Origin: Hypericum androsaemum
Lineage: Eukaryota; Streptophyta; Magnoliopsida; Malpighiales; Hypericaceae
Direction: 5' to 3'
Assembly (NCBI GenBank): GCA_963995505.1
Contig: OZ023197.1
Span: forward strand, 9,599,827-9,663,826
Length of the DNA: 64,000 bases
The position numbers and the translations under genes were made by a program. Within the stretch, counting starts at the first letter, position 1, and the number at the start of each line of letters is the position of its first letter. The notes beneath the pieces are model-generated. The model saw nothing but the letters and a program-made list of their open reading frames with translations, had not been told where the DNA came from and searched no databases. Positions 35,798-48,461 of this stretch are shown in pieces.

Positions 35798-37494
35798 ATT
35801 ATTATGTAACTTGGTATGTAAGGACCACATAGAATTTCTCGCATACATGACTTTTTATTGTACTGACATTTTTTTTGGGTAAGCTATTGTACTGATATAT
35901 AGATGTGAGTTTCGATCTCTTTCACTATATAAAGGGTGTTATTTTCCCTGAATTCCAAGTGATTAAATTTGTTACCACTTTTTTAATGTAATGAAATTTA
36001 AATCAGTGTATAATATCACCATATCTATAATTAGGACCTTTTTTTTAATGAATATCTGTAATTAGGACTATTATTTGTATTTCAGTTGCAACGGCATTTT
36101 GGTCATATATTTTCGTAAGTCGATACAAATTTGACACATATGGACTGAAATATTCTACAGAATTAACATACTACTATGGGCCCTTGAAAATATATTACGT
36201 TCAACTATAGAGACTCATCATATTTTACCTTTAGTTTCTGGCCTTAGAAGCTGAGCTTCAAATGGTAAGTTAGGGAATTGGTTTTGCCCGTATGGATTGG
36301 TGGACTCAAAATCATGCTATTGAGATCAAATTTAGTTTTTTTTCTAGAACACTTAGTATCCGGATACTACCACGTCGACTAATCTTAATTCGAATTGGAT
36401 GGGACTCTTGTAAAAGTGTCAAAGCTCTAACAACAAGTATTTAACGCAGGTGCATACTGAGTTGGTGTCTTCTCCTACCCATATTGAATAGAACATACGA
36501 GCCAAATCTTCTTCAAGTAAAAATGTAAAATCTACTTTATTTAGATCGGAAAAATCATACGCTTTCAAATATTTTTTTTGAAATGTGAATTTTACATCAT
36601 GACAATCCCATGACTTGAATCATGAATCTCCTAAATATTTACAATGCATCGTACCGTTGGACTACAAACTCTTTGCCACATACACTTTCAAACTTAAGAT
36701 CTATTAATTAATTTTGCTAGTATAATGTTTCTACCGGCAGAAGAGACTGGGACGTTCCTACTACTTAATGAAGTACTTCGATGATTTCTCCAACAAGAAA
36801 AAAGTCAGATTTTTTTTTTTGGTGGAAAGGAAAAAAAGTCAGATTGGTAGTGGAGGCTCTGTTCTCCGGTTATACGAGGATGGGTTTTAAATAAAATGGT
36901 AATTTTCGTCCTTGTGCTATTGTTTTGCCCTTCTAGGTTGGCCGTCTACTCAATACCAACTTCCATATAATATATATTTTTTGGTTTATATCTCACGTAA
37001 TCGATCTACTAGATTGATTAATTCAAATTCGAACTAGTTATAAATTTTAAAAGGTAAAAAAAAATTTCAACAAGTATTTAACAATAATGTGTTCCCAAAA
37101 ACTCAAACTAAAACTTAATTAAGATATATATATCTTCCACCAACTATATATGCCACTCTACCATTTAAAAAAGCAACTCTATATTACACTACTGGATGTC
37201 TCGGAACTGCTTGTTTAACAAGTTCTCCCCTTAATTGTCACTTTAAAAGGTTTCCATGTTGAAGCTTGCGACGGTTTTACATAATTCACTTTTTTCCGTT
37301 TTATCGAATTTTCAATTGTCAAAATAACCGTCAAATATGCTGTGTCAAGACACGAAGGTGTGAACCCTTTCGATTAAAAATAATTTTTTTACCATTATAA
37401 AGAAATTGTCAAATTACGAAGTATGTTACAAATTAGCAGCATGTTGTCAAAACAGTTGGATAGCTTTGATCTCAACCTCCAAAAATTAATGTAG

Positions 37495-37935
37495 TATTAG
37501 TGAGTTAACTTTGACCATTTATAATATGTCCTTGATGATTTCTAACCATTGCAGCTAATTTCGCACTTTCATCTTCAACATGTAAAGAAGCATCGCAATT
37601 TACTATCACGTCATATTTATGAGGTTGTTGCCAACCTGGAAAAGAAAAAGCTGGTATAACTCTTATAGTCTTTCTGTTTCTCACTGTAACCTATTCTCGC
37701 CAATACCTAGTTGCTAGGATCATCGTTGTTGCTGGATTAGGTTGGACTATTTCAAAGTTGTTGCACATCTGGATTTCCAAATCTGCGACCAAACAAAACC
37801 GATCAGGGTGCATAGTTCATTAGCATGCGGGCATTGTATCAATATATGCGTAATAGATTCAAAACCTAAATTGCACAAACAACAAGCATCATCTGATCCT
37901 GCACAAGCAACAAGCGCCATATGATCCTAAGTTTC
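37495..37935 (-). pseudogene. LINE fragment: zinc-binding tail plus RNase H
   Basis: Minus-strand reading gives CCLCNLGFESITHILIQCPH (zf-RVT Cys/His pattern) near 37800-37890, and VNCDASLHVEDESAK with AAMVRNHQGHIING near 37500-37610, separated by stops. A different LINE from that in the palindrome. Absent from copy A. Confidence 0.75.
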
Positions 37936-38008
37936 TCCTTCTCAAGTTTTGTTCTTAATCTTGGAATGAAATTTTGTTCTTCTCCACTTTAACCAAACAT
38001 CGAAGTTT

Positions 38009-38884
38009 TGTTATTTCTGGAGGATGGTGTACTTGATTAGGATCTTAAAGTTAAGGCAAGAGTTTGATTCTTTCTCCGTAAGACGAGATTGCCATGTATT
38101 CAGCTTACGGGCTACGGCAATCATCCCCAAAATACAACGACTAGTTACTTTCAAGATCGTAGCACAACAATTCTCGAAGCTTCGGCGAACCGTCGAATAC
38201 TCTGAACTTTTCTGAGAGAGAGCGAAGAGACTATTGCTAATGAATGCTTATGCAATGAGTTTCTAGTGTGCTTTGCAAATGAGGGAGAGAGGCCTATTTA
38301 TAGGTTGCAGATGGGATGGAGGCAGGCACTTCCGAGGAGACGCGTCCTTTCGACCAGCAGGCAGGCTGTGTCCTTCAGGCACCTTTTCGGCCAGCTTGAG
38401 GCACCCTTCGCATACCAGATTTGGCCAGGCATGCTCGTAACCCTTCGGTGCTCGTAGGTACCCCTTCGGCAGGTGGCAGGCGGTAGGCAGCACGCTCGTG
38501 TCCTATCGTGAGACATCCCTTTGGCAGCCTGTAACTCTCTGGAATCGGGCAAAACTTTAAGGCTCCTCCAGACGATGCGCACGTGCGAAGTGCCAAGTGC
38601 ACCACAAAGCGTCCATTGCGACCTGCGTTCAATACGCCATGTTCACACGCACGTGCACGTGCTCGGATGGTGCGAGCAATCGACCTTGGACAGCACTCCA
38701 GGTAGAATACTTAGTTCCTAGCTAACAAGAAATAACTCCTTATAAAGTGAGATTTCCTTCCTTCCACTTTCGATATGGGACAAGAAGTGTAGCCCCACTT
38801 TTGGACTATTCCACTTTGGACTTTCCCACTTTGGGCCTTCCCACATTGGGCTTCCTTTGCTTTGATTGTCATTCAAATTCAACA
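38009..38884 (-). repeat. Copia 3' LTR (876 bp)
   Basis: Near-identical to the right LTR where both exist, but keeps about 297 bp (38291-38587) that the right LTR has lost, including CCTATAAATAGG (complement of 38292-38303), the likely LTR TATA box. Confidence 0.93.
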
Positions 38885-39453
38885 ATCTCTGACATGAATG
38901 ATGATTAATGCATGCTGACACTTTTAAGAAAAGTTTTGACGAGTTATCATTGCATCGAGATAGTTAGCTTATAGCTTTGAACCTTCTCTAGTAAGATGTT
39001 ATCGGATTTACTTGCTACTCAATGTCTTGAACTGGTCAGCTTTTTTATGTAAACCAAGATAATAATATTTACACAATGATATCTCTAATATTCTTTGGTT
39101 TTCACGTTTTGTCTGTTTCAGCTATGGACCTTATCTTGGATTCATAAGAATTTTTTTATTTGAAGCAGGCTCACTTCACACTTATACATGTGATCTCCTA
39201 TTGAGAGTATCCTGCCATACTCTACTCTTATCTGGTATAGGAATCATTAAAAGCGTAAACGCTTAACCTTACCACAGCTCTGCAGGTTCGTACTTGGGCA
39301 GCTTCTGAGAATGGGATGGATTCCAAGTAATCATCTTAACTGTCTATAACTTAGTTGTCTCATTGAACCAAGTTTGTGGGATCTCCACTCATCATGGTTG
39401 AGTTACTGCTATGAATATTTTTAATGTGTGAGTTTTAACCTCATTCCTCTTAC

Positions 39454-40720
39454 TCAGTTATATATTTGATCTCTGTTGATGTCTTTCGTCAAAGGATCAG
39501 CTATGTTGTCCTTGGACTTTACATAATTAATAGTAATTATACCACCAGAGATCAGTTGTCTAATGGTGTTATGTCTCCTACAGATGTGTCGAGAATTACC
39601 GTTGTACATAGTACTTTGTGCTATCCCGATTGCTGACATGCTATCACAATTTATCAATACAGGAGGTATAGGCTTGTTCCAACAAGGAATATCCTCTATG
39701 AAGTTTCTAAGTCATTCAACTTCTACCCCAGCTTTATCTGATATAAACTCTGACTCCATGGTGGATTGAGCTATGCACGTTTGTTTGAAAAATTTTCAAA
39801 ACACAGCTCCTCCACCTATGGTGAACACGTAACCATTAGTAGATTTGGAGTCTTTAGTATCCGATATCTAATTCGCATCACTGTATCCTTCCAATATAGC
39901 TGGATATCTAGTATAAAGTATGCCATAGTTCAAAGTATGTTTTAGATACTTTAGAATCCTTTCCGGAGCTAGCCAGTGATCCGTTCCTGGATTGCTTGTG
40001 AATCTACTAAGCTTGCTAACTGAATATGCAATATCAGGGCGTGTATAATTTTTCAAGTACATCAGGCCCCCAATGATCCTTGCATATTTCAGTTGAGATA
40101 CTGGGTCTCCTCTATTTTTAGCTAAGTGTAGACTCAGGTCTACCAGAATCTTAGCCGGAGGTTTGTTAAAAGCTTCGAATTTCTTGAGTACATTCTCTAC
40201 GTAATGAGATTGTGACAAGACAATTTCTTCAGTCTTCCTAGAGATTTTGATCCCTAGTATGACATCAGTTAGACCCATATCTTTCATGTCAAAGTTGTTC
40301 TTTAACATGTTCTTATTTTTCACGATAAGATCATTACTGCTTCCCATGATTAGCATGTCGTCTACGTACAGACATACAATCACGTAAGCATCAGGTGTGC
40401 CTTTAATGTATAAACATTTATCACACTCATTGATTTTAAAGCCATTTGACATCATTGTTTTGTCAAATTTCTCATGCCATTGTTTCGGCACCTATTTCAG
40501 CCCGTACAATGACTTGATCAGTTTGCATACTTTATGCTCTTGTCCGCTCCTCTTCCAGTTCTCCATTTAGGAAAGCTATTTTTACATCCATCTGATGTAT
40601 CTCGAGGTTATAGAGTGCGGCAACGGCTATGAGCACTCTAATAGATGTGATTCTTGTGACCGGCGAATACGTGTCAAAGTAATCATATCTTTCCTTCTGT
40701 TTGAGTCCTTTAGCTACCAA
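39454..40720 (-). pseudogene. Copia reverse transcriptase and RNase H region
   Basis: Frame 40532-40720 carries YDYFDTYSPVTRITSIRVL and HQMDVKIAFLNGELEE; frame 39868-40491 carries [17 protein letters not shown], where YVDD is the RT catalytic core. Frame 39454-39657 carries NSRHICRRHNTIRQLI and KDNIADPLTKDI, the Copia RNase H end. Stops and a frameshift separate the three. Confidence 0.9.
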
Positions 40721-41122
40721 CCGAACTTTGTACTTGTCAATTGATCCATCAGCTTTGTATTTTCTTTTAAGGATCTACTTACAACCTAAAGGTTTACAAC
40801 CTAGTGGGAGATCTACAATTTTCTATGTGTGGTTTTGCATGATGGACTCTATCTCACTATTGATAGCTTCTTTCCAGAGAGGAGCATCTCGACTAGACAA
40901 TGCTTCTTGGATTGTCTTAGGTTCATTTTCTAACATGTATGTCAGAAAATCTGGACCAAAAGACTTGGCTACTTTGGTCCTTTTACCGCGTCTAGGTTTC
41001 TAAGCATCTTGATCAGAACCTCGTGCAGTCTCATAAGTCCTCTTATTAGAAATTACTTCCTTCCTTTCCTTATTAGGAAAAGTATTCCCAAAGAATATCG
41101 CATTCCTTGATTCTATAACCGT

Positions 41123-42852
41123 TCACTCATTTACTTCAGGGTTTTCAGATTTGTGCACCAGAAATCGGTATGCACTACTGTTGTAAGTATATCCGATAAA
41201 GATGCAATCAATAGTTTTGGGTCCTATTCTTACCTGTTTAGGCTTAGGTACTCCTACCTTAACTAGGCACCTCCACACTTTAAGGTAACTGTAGGAAGGC
41301 TTTCTTCTTTTCCATAGTTCATATGGAGTTTTGTCCCTTTTCTTGTGTGGCAATTTATTTAGAATGTGGTTAGCTGAGAGCACAGCTTCCCCCAACATAT
41401 TCTGGGGTAAGCCCGAGCTAATCAACATAGCATTCATCATCTCCTTGAGAGTTCGGTTCTTACGTTCAGCTACACCATTTGATTGAGGTGAGTATGGTGC
41501 AGTTGTTTGATGAATAATGCCATTTTGTTTGCAAAATTTCTCAAACGGAGTTACATATTCTCCCCCTCTATCACTTTGAATCATTTTTATTTGGAAAAAT
41601 TACATTCAGGTCTCTATAGTTTGGCGTCCCTCCCTCTAGGGTCCCTAGATTTCCAAAATCCATGTTGTTGTCCCTGTAGTTTGGTTTTACAAACTCTCGG
41701 GTCCCTGATGGCTCTTTTTTTCATTTTTGGTCATAGAAATGACCAAAATACCCTTAACCAAAAATTATTTTTGTTTTTTGTTTAAGGGTATTTTGGTCAT
41801 TTCCATGACCAAAAATGAAAAAAAGAGCCATCAGGGACCCGAGAGTCTCTAAAACCAAACTTCTGGGACGTCAGGAACGATTTCAGAAATGTAGGGACCC
41901 TAGAGGGAGGGACGCCAAACTACAGAGACCTGAGCATAATTTTTCCTTTTTATTTTACTATTAAGTTAATTTTCAACCTCATTCTTATAACTTTTGAAGG
42001 CTTCGAAGGCTTCGAAGGCTTCGAAGGCTTCGTCTTTTTCCTTCAAGAGATATACATAGTAGTATCTTGTGCAATCATCGATAAATATGATGAAATACTT
42101 TTTCCCACCTCTAGTTTCAACGTGTTTCATATCGCAGATGTCGGTATGAATTAACTCTAAAGGTGTTGTACTTCTTTCTACTGAATGGAAAGGTGCTTTG
42201 GCCATTTTTGTCTCAACACATACTTCGCATTTATCATTTGGGTTAAACTCAAGTTTAGGCAATAAATTTAAACTTACCAACTTTTTTAGTGAGTTTAAAT
42301 TTATTTGTCCTAATATATCATGCCATAAGTTAGAACACTCAGCCAAGTAAGAAGAATTAACAACTTTATTCTGGCCATCAAAGGCACGTTGTACAGTTAT
42401 TACATTCATCTTGAAGAGTCCCCTATCTAGGTAACCCTTTCCTACTAATGTACCAGCTTTGGTTAATACAAATTTATCAGCCTCAAAAACTAGCTTCAAC
42501 CCGGCTTTGCTTAACAGGGAGCCGGATACTAGATTCTTACGAATGTCTGGGACATGTAGCATATTCTTGAGGGTCAGCTCTTTGCTGAGGTCACCTTCCC
42601 TAATCTGACTACGTTAGAAGTTGCAGAGTTATCCATAAACAGCTTCTGTCCGGTGATCGGGGTATAGGTCGATAACATCTCCTTGTTTGAGCAGATGTGG
42701 CGGGTTGCCCCTATGTTGATGAACCACTCTTTTGGGTTATCCACCAAGTTGGCTTCAAATACCACGGCGGATAAATGAAACTCAGACAGGTCCTCAGCCA
42801 GATTAGCTTTCTCACGATTGTCCTTCTTTGGCAGACGACAATCATTTACCAT
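41123..42852 (-). pseudogene. Copia protease and integrase region, split by a MITE
   Basis: 42574-42852: protease remnant where the expected WFIDSGATRHIC reads WFINIGATRHIC, so the catalytic Asp is lost. 41966-42562: GAG-pre-integrase and zinc finger ([10 protein letters not shown]; the second His of the usual HxxLGH is Gln; CEVC retained) and the start of the DDE core ([20 protein letters not shown]). 41123-41584: rest of the core (MIQSDRGGEY, APYSPQSNGVAERKNRTL). The MITE at 41593-41946 separates the last two pieces, and a TAA precedes it. Confidence 0.9.
41593..41946. mobile_element. 354-bp Mutator-like MITE in the Copia integrase
   Basis: Termini GGAAAAATTACATTCAGGT and complement of GGAAAAATTATGCTCAGGT; the two halves are inverted repeats over nearly their whole length, meeting in a central palindrome around GGGTATTTTGGTCATT. 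Flanked by 9-bp direct repeat TTTTTATTT (41584-41592 and 41947-41955). Confidence 0.93.
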
Positions 42853-43533
42853 GTGACCGGGCTTGTCGCAGTTGAAGCAGTTGCCCTTGATCTTTTTGGC
42901 CTTTTTTTGCTTTGGCTCTTGCTTCTCCTGCTTGTTGTCGGACTTCTTTCTCTTCTTGCCAGTACCTCCTTCAGCGAGATGTATCGTGGCTTCAGAATTG
43001 ATCTTGTTGTTCTTGACTTTGGACTTTCAGTTGTCTTCCTCAATCCTTAGTCTCACAATCAAGTCTTCAAGGCCCATATCCTTCCTCTTATGCTTGAGGT
43101 AGTTCTTGAAATCCTTCCACAGGGGTGGTAGCTTTTCAATCATTGCCGCCACTTATAAGGACTCACCCAGTTGCATTCCTTCGGTATGAATCTCATGCAG
43201 AATCAGTTGCAACTCTTGCACTTGGTCTATGACCTTTTTGGAGTCTATCATCATGAAGTCGAGGAATCTTTTGACGATGAATTTCTTCAACCTGGCATCC
43301 TCCATTTTGTACTTCTTCTCCAGGGAATCCCATAATTCTTTTGCAGTCGTAGTTATCGCATAGACATTGTAGATGGTCTCATCCAATCGGACCAGGTTGA
43401 GCATTGTCAAGTAGAACAGCATCTTCTGTTGCCACCTCTTGAACTCGATGCCATTGAACTTTGCCAGCCTTTCGGCGTGGACAGTTCCTGGGATCGTCGG
43501 GACTGTTGTCTAAGTAGAGCTTGATGATGCCAT
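42836..43533 (-). pseudogene. Copia gag region
   Basis: Starts ATG at 43531-43533 (MASSSST) but hits a TAG at codon 8. 43153-43422 encodes LYDETIY-like and AKELWDSLEKKYKMEDARLK, the UBN2-type gag core. A CCHC zinc knuckle CFNCDKPGHMVNDC is encoded at about 42836-42883. Stops occur between these. Confidence 0.85.
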
Positions 43534-43563
43534 CTTCAAGTACACAGTATCTCGTCTTACGAT

Positions 43564-44095
43564 TGTTGTTTCTGGAGGATGGTGTACTTGATTAGGATCT
43601 TAAAGTCAATGCAAGAGTTTGACTCTTTCTCTATAAGACGAGATTGCCCCGTATTCAGTGCTTACGGGCTACGGCAATCGTCCCCAAGATACAACGACTA
43701 GTTACTTCCTAGATCGTAGCACAATAATTCTTGAAGTTTCGGCGAACTGTCGAATACTCTGAACTTTTCTGAGAGAGAGAGAGAAGAGACTATTGCTAAT
43801 GAATGCTTATGCAATGAGTTTCCGGTGTGCTTTGCAAATGAGGGGGAGAGGAAGTGCCAAGTGCACCACAAAGCACCCATTGCGACTGCGTCCAATGCGC
43901 CGTACGCGTGCGCATGCTTCGCACCATCCTCGCAATCGGCCTTGGACAGTACTCCAGGTAGAATACTTGGTTCATAGCTAACAAGGAACAACTCCTTATA
44001 AAATGAGATTTCTTTATTATTCCACTTTGGACTTTCCCACTTTGGGCCTTCCCACTTTGGGCTTCCTTTGCTTTGATTGTCATTCAAATCCAGCA
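43564..44095 (-). repeat. Copia 5' LTR (532 bp, promoter-deleted)
   Basis: Matches the left LTR from both ends but lacks the TATA-bearing block and a second short block near the start, so the element has probably lost its own promoter. Internal side: no primer-binding site to a common tRNA is obvious. Confidence 0.9.
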
Positions 44096-44171
44096 AGTTT
44101 TTCGAATGAAATTAATAACAATTTATAAATATCAAAATACTAGATAACTTTTTGGTAAAGTCTCTATATTT

Positions 44172-45350
44172 AGAGTCGAGAACTTTTGAATGCTATTTAG
44201 AAGGTGGTTCCCTCAATAATATTTTTTATATTCATAAAATTTGAACCTAATATATTTCTTATCACTTGAACTAAATATCATTACTAAAATACAAAACATC
44301 TTTGCCGTTGAACCACATGCACCCTTACCTGTCATTATCAATATTTGAAGCAGATTCTTACTTGGGGTTGGTAAAACATTGACGATTGATCGTCATACGA
44401 ACTAAATTAAAATTATTTAAAATTTACGTAAGAATTTCCTCTGCAGGTCATCGATCCCAGAAAACCCCGCTCCAAACAACAATGTCCTTTCCTAGCATGT
44501 CCATTAATTATTACTCTCAAACAGCCTCTTAAATGTAAGTTAATGAAGAGGCTATTTTTACCCCAACAAATATATAGATGAACGGATGAAATTGTTATAC
44601 TTTAAAGAGAATTGATTATATTTAATTACTGAAAGACATGTACCTTAAAATTTCATAAGTAAAATTTTATTGTCTCGACTCAAATTTAAATTAGTTGACT
44701 TATGGAATAACTTTGAAGCATGAGAGGAACATTTCTTTAAACAATCAATCAACCCATAGTCGAGCACTTTTAAACGCTATTTAGAAGGTAGTTCTCCCAA
44801 TAATATTTTTTATATTCATAAAATTTAAACTTAATATGTCTCTTAATCACTTGAACTAAATATCATTCCTAAAATACAAAACCTCTTTGCCGTTGAACCA
44901 CGTGCGCTCTTGCCTGTCATTATCAATATTTGAAGCAGATTCTTACTTGGGGTTGGTAAAATATTGACAATTGATCGTCATACGAACTAAATTAAAATTA
45001 TTTAAAATTTACGTAAGAATTTCCTCTGCAGGTCATCGATCCCATAAAACCCGCTCCAAACAACAATATCCTTTCCTAGCATGTCCATTAATTATTGCTC
45101 TCAAACGGCCTCTTAAATGTAAGTTAATGAAGAGGCTATTTTTACCCCCAACAAATATGTAGATGAATCGATGAAAAATTGTTATACTTTAAAAATAATT
45201 GATTATATTTAATTACTGAAAGATATGTATCTTAAAATTTCATAAGTAAAATTTTATTGTCTCAACTGAAGTTTAAATTAGTTAACTTATTGAATAACTT
45301 GGGAGCATGAGAGAAACATTTCTTTAAACAATCAACAAACCCATAGTCGC
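44172..45350 (+). promoter_or_regulatory. Tandemly duplicated upstream region of the intact BAHD gene
   Basis: Two direct copies (about 44165-44760 and 44760-45350) with a 585-bp period: GTCATTATCAATATTTGAAG occurs at 44331 and 44916. Copy A has a single counterpart (about 20,770-21,540). The duplicated block ends about 40 bp upstream of the TATA box. Confidence 0.9.
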
Positions 45351-45389
45351 TTCCAAAATAATATATCCATCATAAACCTTGTCCTCTCC

Positions 45390-45397
45390 TATAAATA
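45390..45397 (+). promoter_or_regulatory. TATA box of the BAHD gene
   Basis: TATAAATA, 155 bp upstream of the ATG, in a pyrimidine/CACACTC context typical of plant core promoters. The pseudogene copy has CATAAATT at the same place. Confidence 0.65.
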
Positions 45398-45544
45398 CAC
45401 ACTCACACCTCTCCCCGAAATCACACCAAAACTAAGAAGCCGTTCCTCATTCTCGTCCTTAATTTCCCTCTCTTTACATAGAAAAAATAATACAAGATAT
45501 TTACATTTTAATTACAACTTGTAATAAAAACTACAAATTAAAAA

Positions 45545-48461
45545 ATGGTTGCTGGTGGAGAAGGAACCTTCACTGTAACAGTGTCGAAGAAGGAGACAGT
45601 GGCAGCTGTCCTCCAGCCGCAGGAGCACTGGCTGCCACTGTCCAACCTTGACCTGCTCCTTCCCCCTCTCGACGTTGGTGTCTTCTTCTGTTACGCGAAC
45701 CCGAAACACGAAGAAGACACCAACACGTTAACTAGAAAATGGACATTCGGGTCCATGGTCGATGTCCTAAAGGAGGCTGTGGCTCAAACCCTGATCTCTT
45801 ACTACGCGCTCGCTGGCGAGTTGGTGTTCAACTGCTCCGGGGAGCCGGAGCTGCTCTGCAACAACCGTGGGGTGGACTTCTTCGAGGCGTACGCCGATGT
45901 TGAGCTAAAGGAGCTTAATTTGTATAACCCGGATCAGAGTGTGGAAGGCAAACTTGTGCCTAAGAAGAAGGATGGCGTTCTTGCTGTACAGGTTTGTGCT
46001 AATATAAATTCGAGATGGAATTTAATTTTACATATTATAATCTTCTATTGATAAAAGAAAAAAAAAGATAGTTATTGTGGTGGATATTCTATCAGATTGT
46101 TAAACGTGGCTATACCACCGAACAGTCCGCGAACTAAGACAAAGCATATTTGTTGGGTTTCATTTGGCGTGGAATAACCCTGGAAATAAATTTGGAGCAT
46201 GTACCATCTTCTACGTCATATCTATTTATTTTCGGGTACTAATTTAAGTAATTTAAAAGATAGGTTAAAAAAAATAGTCATGGCTACTATGCATGAATCG
46301 CATGTTGAACACTGAACATTTATTATAGTACTTGTTTTTTGCATGGATGGTACTCCGGTCACTTTTTTCGTGAAGTGACCGAATTACTAATGTTTGAGTG
46401 AGCCTATAATCTAAAGTCTTAAATTACATTTTAGGATGCGAAACATAAAAAATAATTAAAATAAAAGGGTGTAAGAATTTTTATTTTTTTAATAGCTTTT
46501 CATTCAATTTTTTGATTTTTTTAGTTTTGAAAATCAATTTATGATTCAACCCAAAACAAATTCCAAAAAGAAATATCTAACTTTATAATAAAAACTCAGG
46601 AATGAGAGGATATATATGTAATTTTTTATATAACTTCAGAAATTTTTTAAATTTTTATATAATTGAGATATAGCCATTTTTTTCTTTTTTGGGACCTGAT
46701 TTATTCCCCCTTTTTCGTTGGCTTCTTTGTACTGGTCAATTCTTGGAAACTAAAGATGTGGGAGCATCGGTTAAATAAATAACAGCTTTTTTAGAGGTAA
46801 TAAATAACAGCTTTTGTGTGTCAATTATTCAATGGTTAATTATATTGTATGGCCCCACCAACTTATTCCTCGTTAAGAAAAAAAAAACTTGCTCTAATCA
46901 TCCAACAACACGGAGTTTGGCTCTCTTTTGTATAGTAACTTTCGAATTTGGTCCTAAAAATATTACCCAACAATATATACCGATCGTGCCGTGTAAATTT
47001 GGACGATATTGACGTCGTCTTATTGGTTTGGTCAAGAAATTTGTAGGTACGTAATCCCAAAAATATATGATTTTATCCAATCTCCATCATCCACAGTCTT
47101 TCCTCAATAATTCCCTCAATTATTTTTATTTGGTCAGGTGACACCAAACATGATTTTGTCACTATCAACCCTACCTACAAATGTTTTTTTTTAATAATTT
47201 AGATTGCCCGCATACGAAACTTATTCTAGGGTTTTCTAACAAAAGGAGAAATAGAAAAAGTTTTAGGCGTCGTCCCAAATGGAGAATCTAATTGCACCCT
47301 AAGAATTGACAAGCTCCATCACCGAAATGTTTAATGATTGCAATTTATACCAATTTATACTTACTGAATTAAGGGTCTTATTATTTGATTATCGTATATG
47401 TATTTATTGATTGATCATCAACACGATCGTCATTTTACTGTATTTTACAGGTGACAGAGCTCAAATGTGGAGGCATAGTTGTGGGGTGCACATTTGATCA
47501 CCGCATCGCGGACTCTTACTCGGCCAACTTGTTTCTAGTGTCTTGGGCGGAGATGGCTCAGTCGAAGCCCATCTCTGTTGTGCCGTCTTTTCGACGATCT
47601 TTACTAAACCCTAGGCGCCCTGGTTGCTCTGATCCTTTCTTAGACAATTTGTATGTGCCAACATCCTTATTACTACCTCCCCCAAAAGAGCCTCAAGCAA
47701 AAACTCTGGAACCACTAGTGAGCCGAATATACTACATTAAGGAAAATGAGCTAGGCCAACTTCAAGCGCTCGCAAGCTCCATTGATGGTACCACTTGCAA
47801 GAGAAGCAAACTCGAGTCCTTTAGCGCGTTCTTGTGGAAGTTGGTCGCAAAATTTGTCATGATCGAAGAGAAAGGGACCGCCCAAAAGGCAAAAATGGCC
47901 TACATGGGAATTGTTGTGGATGGAAGGTCAAGGTTAAGTGAAGGAAACATTGACAAACACAAGCAAATGACCTCATACTTTGGGAATGTACTCTCTATTC
48001 CCTACGGAGAGAAAAAAGCTAACGAGTTAGTAGAAAATTCGCTCAATTGGGTAGCTAATGAGATTCATAATTTCTTGGAAAAGGCTGTATCCGAAGAGCA
48101 TTTCTTAGGGATGATTGATTGGGTTGAGGCTCACAGGCCAGAGACCGCCGTATCTAAGATATATTTGTGTGGTGGTAGTGAGGAGGGACCAGCTTTTGTA
48201 GTGTCCTCCGGGCAAAGGTTTCCAGTTGACAAGGTGGACTTCGGTTGGGGATCGCCATTCTTTGGATCGTACCACTTCCCGTGGGGCGGCAGCGCCGGCT
48301 ACGTCATGCCGATGCCGAGTCCGGTCGCCGACTCCGGCGACTGGGTGGTCTACATGCACCTGCCTACGAAGCAGTTGGAGATGGTAGAGGCTGAGGCTGC
48401 CAAGATTTTTAGGCCTTTGACTTATGAGTATCTTAGCATCATTAATAATTTGGGTGACTAG
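45545..48461 (+). CDS. BAHD acyltransferase, coniferyl alcohol acyltransferase (CFAT)-like
   Basis: Exons 45545-45991 and 47451-48461 (TAG) join in phase 0 over a 1,459-nt intron: 485 residues, slightly longer than the usual 430-460. BAHD enzymes move an acyl group from acyl-CoA to an alcohol or amine in the cytosol. The catalytic HxxxD is H166-R-I-A-D170 in [13 protein letters not shown]; the structural DFGWG is at 412-416. Other blocks match the petunia CFAT I remember: [62 protein letters not shown] and [20 protein letters not shown] makes coniferyl acetate, the precursor of eugenol and isoeugenol. HCT-type or other monolignol substrates cannot be excluded from sequence. The residues after KHEEDTN are an insertion relative to petunia. 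The reading frame and splice sites are intact; this is the only complete copy in the window. Confidence 0.92.

Larger units (their letters stand above)
38009..44095 (-). mobile_element. Ty1/Copia LTR retrotransposon, dead
   Basis: LTRs at 38009-38884 (3') and 43564-44095 (5'), element on the minus strand, both with TG...CA ends, flanked by a perfect 5-bp direct repeat AGTTT (38004-38008 and 44096-44100). Domain order on the minus strand is gag, protease, integrase, RT, RNase H, the Copia order. Several frames are broken and a MITE splits the integrase. The empty site is preserved in copy A near 20690-20705. Confidence 0.95.

Noticed and set aside
38263..38721. Several overlapping GC-rich frames on both strands
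   Set aside because: They lie in the untranslated part of a Copia LTR, with no conserved domain.
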